From the NCBI GenBank assembly GCA_030748365.1, contig JASMME010000033.1:1-9742 (forward strand): DNA of 9,742 bases. The letters are read 5' to 3'. Positions 6,921-9,742 of this stretch are shown here, in pieces. The position numbers were made by a program, and so were the translations under genes. The notes under the pieces were generated by a model, which saw nothing but the letters and a program-made list of their open reading frames with translations, was not told the origin of the DNA and did not search any database. Within the stretch, counting starts at the first letter, position 1, and each line of letters begins with the position of its first letter. The DNA comes from Lutibacter sp. (GTDB taxonomy: Bacteria > Bacteroidota > Bacteroidia > Flavobacteriales > Flavobacteriaceae).

Positions 6921-8012
6921 ATGCCTGCAAAAAAATCGTCGGCCCGGACTCTCAAGGAAGTAGACGGTGCGAAACCTTCGTCATCCCTCCGTGATACAGC
7001 CGTTCAACAATTTAAGAAGCAACAGCGTAAAGCACCTTCTACAGACACCTTTGTAAAACATATTTTAAAAGGTGACATCAGCTATTTGAGCAGGGCGATT
7101 ACCCTGGTAGAGAGCACCCGGTCAGCGGACCAACAAAAGGCCCATCATATATTGGAAAAGTGTTTGCCGCATGCCAACCAGTCTATACGTATTGGCATTA
7201 CGGGGGTTCCCGGTGTAGGAAAAAGCACCTTTATCGAAGCTTTTGCTAAGTGCTTTACCCAAAAGAACCGCAAAGTGGCCGTGCTGGCCATCGATCCCAG
7301 CAGTACGATTTACAAGGGAAGTATCCTGGGAGATAAAACACGTATGGAAGCCCTGGTAAAAGACCCCAATGCCTATATCCGTCCTTCCCCTAGTGGTGAT
7401 GCCTTGGGAGGGGTTGCCAGAAAAACGCGGGAGAGCATCATCTTGTGCGAAGCTGCAGGCTTTGACACTATATTTATTGAAACCGTAGGGGTTGGACAGA
7501 ACGAGACAGCGGTGCACTCCATGGTAGATTTCTTTTTATTGTTAAAACTGGGGGGCGCTGGTGATGCATTACAGGGCATCAAACGTGGCATCATTGAGAT
7601 GGCCGATGCAATCGTAATCAACAAAGCGGATCAAGGGAATCAAAAAGCGACTGAACTGGCCCGGACCGAATTTTCCAGGGCCCTTGAGCTATATCCCTTA
7701 AAGGACAGTCACTGGAAACCACCGGTAAGCACTTGCAGTGCGGTCTGCAACCAGGGAATCGAACCGGTATACGAAACAATCATTCGCTATATAAGCCTGG
7801 TGAAAAAAAGCGGCTATTTTGATAAGCACCGAGAGAAACAGAACAACTACTGGCTAAGAGAAACTGTTCAGCAACAGCTGAGCCATGAGTTCTATCAAAA
7901 CAAGATCGTTCAGCAAGCTTTAAAAAAATATGCTAAGGCGGTTCAACAGTCAACAATGACCCCTTTTAAAGCAGCTGAAGCCCTGCTTACCTTATCCAAA
8001 GAACAACGCTAA
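6921..8012 (+). CDS. meaB: Methylmalonyl-CoA mutase-associated GTPase MeaB
   Basis: G3E-family P-loop GTPase of 363 residues that loads and protects the B12 cofactor of methylmalonyl-CoA mutase. The first ~40 residues are a low-complexity Lys/Ser-rich extension. Then come Walker A GVPGVGKST (95-103), IDPSS (124-128), GSILGDKTRM, RPSPSGDALGGVARKTRE, the Walker B/switch segment ETVGVGQNE (187-195), and NKAD (234-237) for guanine recognition. The C-terminal helical dimerisation part is present and length fits the family. Older names are ArgK or LAO/AO transport ATPase, which do not describe the function. The mutase genes are not in the window; meaB stands alone here, with ATG directly after CACCAAAAAG. 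The related IcmF/HypB groups are less likely, since the ETVGVGQ and LGDKTRM signatures are MeaB-specific. Confidence 0.94.
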   Translation: MPAKKSSARTLKEVDGAKPSSSLRDTAVQQFKKQQRKAPSTDTFVKHILKGDISYLSRAITLVESTRSADQQKAHHILEKCLPHANQSIRIGITGVPGVGKSTFIEAFAKCFTQKNRKVAVLAIDPSSTIYKGSILGDKTRMEALVKDPNAYIRPSPSGDALGGVARKTRESIILCEAAGFDTIFIETVGVGQNETAVHSMVDFFLLLKLGGAGDALQGIKRGIIEMADAIVINKADQGNQKATELARTEFSRALELYPLKDSHWKPPVSTCSAVCNQGIEPVYETIIRYISLVKKSGYFDKHREKQNNYWLRETVQQQLSHEFYQNKIVQQALKKYAKAVQQSTMTPFKAAEALLTLSKEQR

Positions 8013-8036
8013 GAGTAGGCTCCACGCGTCTTTTTT
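8006..8036 (+). terminator. Weak candidate terminator for meaB
   Basis: ACGC (8006-8009) can pair with GCGT (8026-8029), with an inner GAG (8013-8015) / CTC (8020-8022) stem, followed by C and six T (8031-8036). The helix is interrupted by an internal loop, so this is a poor intrinsic terminator, but the T-run is placed correctly. It lies within the 3' end of the convergent PAP2 gene. Confidence 0.3.
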
Positions 8037-8587
8037 ATAAATCTTTCACAAAGATGAGCAACCAGGTAGGCATAAAGAATGCCTACAAAGATGCCTGTTA
8101 AGATATCCAGGGGAAAATGCATCCCTAAATATACGCGGCTATAAGCCACTACCAAAGACCAGGCAATCAACAAATAAGGCAGTGTTTTATATGCTGAACC
8201 TAACAAACGGCTAAAGAAAATAGCCACCCCCATCGTATTGGCTGCATGGGCAGAAAAATAGGCATATTTCCCACCGCAAGAGGGCTTTACCAAACGTATC
8301 AAATCCCTTAGTGCCGGGTCTCGGCAAGGACGGAGTCTTTGAAAAGTTTCTTTGAAAAAATTACTCGTCTGGTCAGCGGCCAATATCAACAAGCCGACAA
8401 AAAGAACTATCAGGGCTGTGTTTTTTAGACCGTATTGTTTGTAAGAAAGGTATAACAGCCATAAATACAAGGGGATGGCACTCAGCTTATTGGTAATAAA
8501 CAGCCAAAAACCATCCCATTGTACGGTACCCGCATTGTTTAAATAAATCAATAACTCAATATCCTTATTTATCAAAAATTCAATCAT
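8009..8587 (-). CDS. PAP2-family membrane phosphatase
   Basis: Integral membrane phosphatase of 192 residues with about five or six hydrophobic helices. The three PAP2 motifs are intact: K79-x6-RP (KETFQRLRP), SAH at 112-114 (in place of the usual PSGH), and SR-x5-H-x3-D at 150-161 (SRVYLGMHFPLD) with the nucleophilic His157. Substrates of this family include undecaprenyl diphosphate, phosphatidic acid and lipid A phosphates; sequence alone does not tell which. The conserved active site faces the periplasm in known members. It starts 23 bases after the stop of the upstream isomerase lipoprotein gene and is probably co-transcribed with it. It ends with TAG overlapping the meaB stop by 4 bases. 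A BcrC-like role in recycling the peptidoglycan lipid carrier is one plausible option. Confidence 0.88.
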   Translation of the reverse strand: MIEFLINKDIELLIYLNNAGTVQWDGFWLFITNKLSAIPLYLWLLYLSYKQYGLKNTALIVLFVGLLILAADQTSNFFKETFQRLRPCRDPALRDLIRLVKPSCGGKYAYFSAHAANTMGVAIFFSRLLGSAYKTLPYLLIAWSLVVAYSRVYLGMHFPLDILTGIFVGILYAYLVAHLCERFIKKTRGAYS

Positions 8588-8610
8588 TGATTATTATTTT
8601 ACGGCTACTA

Positions 8611-9720
8611 TTATTTTTTTTGTCCCACCAATTCCACTTCAAAGACGAGGTCTGTATCAGGTGGAATAACCTTTCCAGCACCTTGGGCACCGTATCCTAA
8701 ATGGGAAGGAATAAACAATAGGGCCTTGTCTCCTATCCTCATTTTTTGTATCCCTTCTTTAAAGCCTGCAATCAAACGGGCATTCGGACCATAGACGGTA
8801 TTAAAGGGGGCATAGCCGCCTTTGCTATCCCTTCTTTCATCGTATACGCCGTATTCCTTGGCGACTTCCTGATAACTGGTATCAAACAATTCACCTGTAT
8901 TAAAATAACCAGAATAGGCCACCTGTACGGTCGTCCCTTTCTTAGGAAAAAGTCCTTTTTCGGTATGTGTAATAACATATTGTAAACCGGAAGGCAAAGA
9001 AATGGCCTTAGGCAATTGCTGGTCGAAGATGGCTTTTTTGGCGGCTGACACCGCTTTGATTTTTACCATTTTCTCTTTTCCTTCAACAAGGGCACGTTCA
9101 TAATGTTCCGAAAACGTCTTGGCTGCTTTGAATTGCTTGGCCGCACGACCTACTTTAACGATTGCTATGTGTTTGATCTCATCGTTGCCTTTGATGGAAT
9201 CAACCACTTCCTGTCCTGACACTACACTGCCAAAAACCGTGTGCATACCGTCTAGCCAGGGGGTTTCTTTATGGGTAATAAAAAACTGGCTGCCATTGGT
9301 CGCCGGACCGGAATTGGCCATCGATAAGACCCCAGGACGATCGTGTTTTAACAAGAGTTCGCCCGTTGTTTCATCTTTGGGAAACTCATCAGAAAACTGA
9401 TAACCTGGAGAGCCTGTACCGTTTCCGACAGGACAGCCTCCCTGGATCATAAAATCATTGACTACCCGGTGGAATGTCAACCCATCATAATAGGGCTTTC
9501 CTTGGAGAGAATCTGCTACATAGCCATTGTCACCCTCTGCCAAAGACACAAAATTAGCGACTGTAATGGGTGTTTTTTCAAAGGCGAGTTTGAGTAAAAT
9601 AGTCCCTTTACTCGTCTCCAGATCGGCATACATACCTTCCTCCAAGTGGGCGTATTTGGCCGGCTTACAAGAAGCCATTGCTAACAAAAGACTTAGGCTT
9701 AAAAACTGAATAATCTTCAT
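8611..9720 (-). CDS. Lipoprotein peptidyl-prolyl isomerase: cyclophilin-FKBP chimera
   Basis: Protein of 369 residues with two different prolyl isomerase domains. The N-terminus is a lipoprotein signal peptide with lipidated Cys18 (AMASC), so it is a periplasmic, membrane-anchored folding factor. Cyclophilin domain, ~30-192: [30 protein letters not shown] and [10 protein letters not shown] keep the catalytic Arg85 and the Phe, Gln, Trp and His of the human CypA pocket. A charged helical linker covers ~193-240. FKBP domain, ~243-367: [44 protein letters not shown] and [14 protein letters not shown]. The FKBP pocket is mostly kept, with Phe320 for the usual Trp and about 17 extra residues between the FDTS strand and PF. 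Such dual-family immunophilins are, from memory, known from Bacteroidetes and Toxoplasma. It probably heads an operon with the PAP2 gene. ATG 9720 is the start; its promoter lies outside the window. Confidence 0.94.
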   Translation of the reverse strand: MKIIQFLSLSLLLAMASCKPAKYAHLEEGMYADLETSKGTILLKLAFEKTPITVANFVSLAEGDNGYVADSLQGKPYYDGLTFHRVVNDFMIQGGCPVGNGTGSPGYQFSDEFPKDETTGELLLKHDRPGVLSMANSGPATNGSQFFITHKETPWLDGMHTVFGSVVSGQEVVDSIKGNDEIKHIAIVKVGRAAKQFKAAKTFSEHYERALVEGKEKMVKIKAVSAAKKAIFDQQLPKAISLPSGLQYVITHTEKGLFPKKGTTVQVAYSGYFNTGELFDTSYQEVAKEYGVYDERRDSKGGYAPFNTVYGPNARLIAGFKEGIQKMRIGDKALLFIPSHLGYGAQGAGKVIPPDTDLVFEVELVGQKK

Positions 9721-9742
9721 GGTGTTTATTTTAAAATTTCAA

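Noticed and set aside
7122..7624. Minus-strand open frames over the MeaB P-loop region
   Set aside because: Shadows of a strongly conserved GTPase reading frame; no motifs or start signals of their own.
1..9742. CRISPR array, tRNA, rRNA, insertion sequence, toxin-antitoxin or phage defence system
   Set aside because: No regular repeat-spacer pattern, cloverleaf, transposase or defence gene seen on either strand; all substantial genes are recognisable housekeeping or envelope functions except the coiled-coil protein.

Overview
The window looks like ordinary core chromosome from a member of the Bacteroidetes, most likely the Flavobacteriaceae. Three things point there: a promoter of the Bacteroidetes type (TTTG-N21-TATATTTG) in front of prfC, A-rich translation starts without Shine-Dalgarno sequences, and a coiled-coil membrane protein that I know from flavobacterial genomes. 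The type 1 IPP isomerase and the cyclophilin-FKBP chimera fit as well. No phage, plasmid, IS, CRISPR, tRNA or rRNA feature is visible, and no gap between genes exceeds 300 bases.

Layout from left to right. Bases 2-661 (+) hold the C-terminal half of an adenine deaminase; its first ~110 bases do not look like the family and may mark a disruption. Bases 810-1493 (+) encode an uncharacterised coiled-coil membrane protein. It converges on a minus-strand pair, idi (1905-2423) followed by queD/PTPS (1490-1900), with stop codons overlapping by 4 bases and a queD terminator lying inside the opposite gene's end. Divergent from idi is prfC (2541-4127, +), peptide release factor 3. prfC converges on a minus-strand operon cysS-yidD-lgt (6728 down to 4143). 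Divergent from cysS is meaB (6921-8012, +), which converges, again with a 4-base stop overlap, on a minus-strand pair: a lipoprotein cyclophilin-FKBP isomerase (8611-9720) followed by a PAP2 phosphatase (8009-8587).

The genes are mostly housekeeping. They cover purine salvage, isoprenoid supply, pterin/queuosine precursor synthesis, termination factor recycling, Cys-tRNA charging, membrane protein insertion, lipoprotein maturation, B12-dependent mutase chaperoning, periplasmic protein folding and lipid phosphate recycling. A loose envelope theme joins lgt, yidD, the lipoprotein isomerase (a likely Lgt substrate) and the PAP2 phosphatase. I do not see convincing evidence of a new multi-gene system. 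The points most worth a second look are the odd 5' part of the deaminase, the coiled-coil protein of unknown function, the two-domain isomerase, and the overlapping palindromes at 1475-1498.
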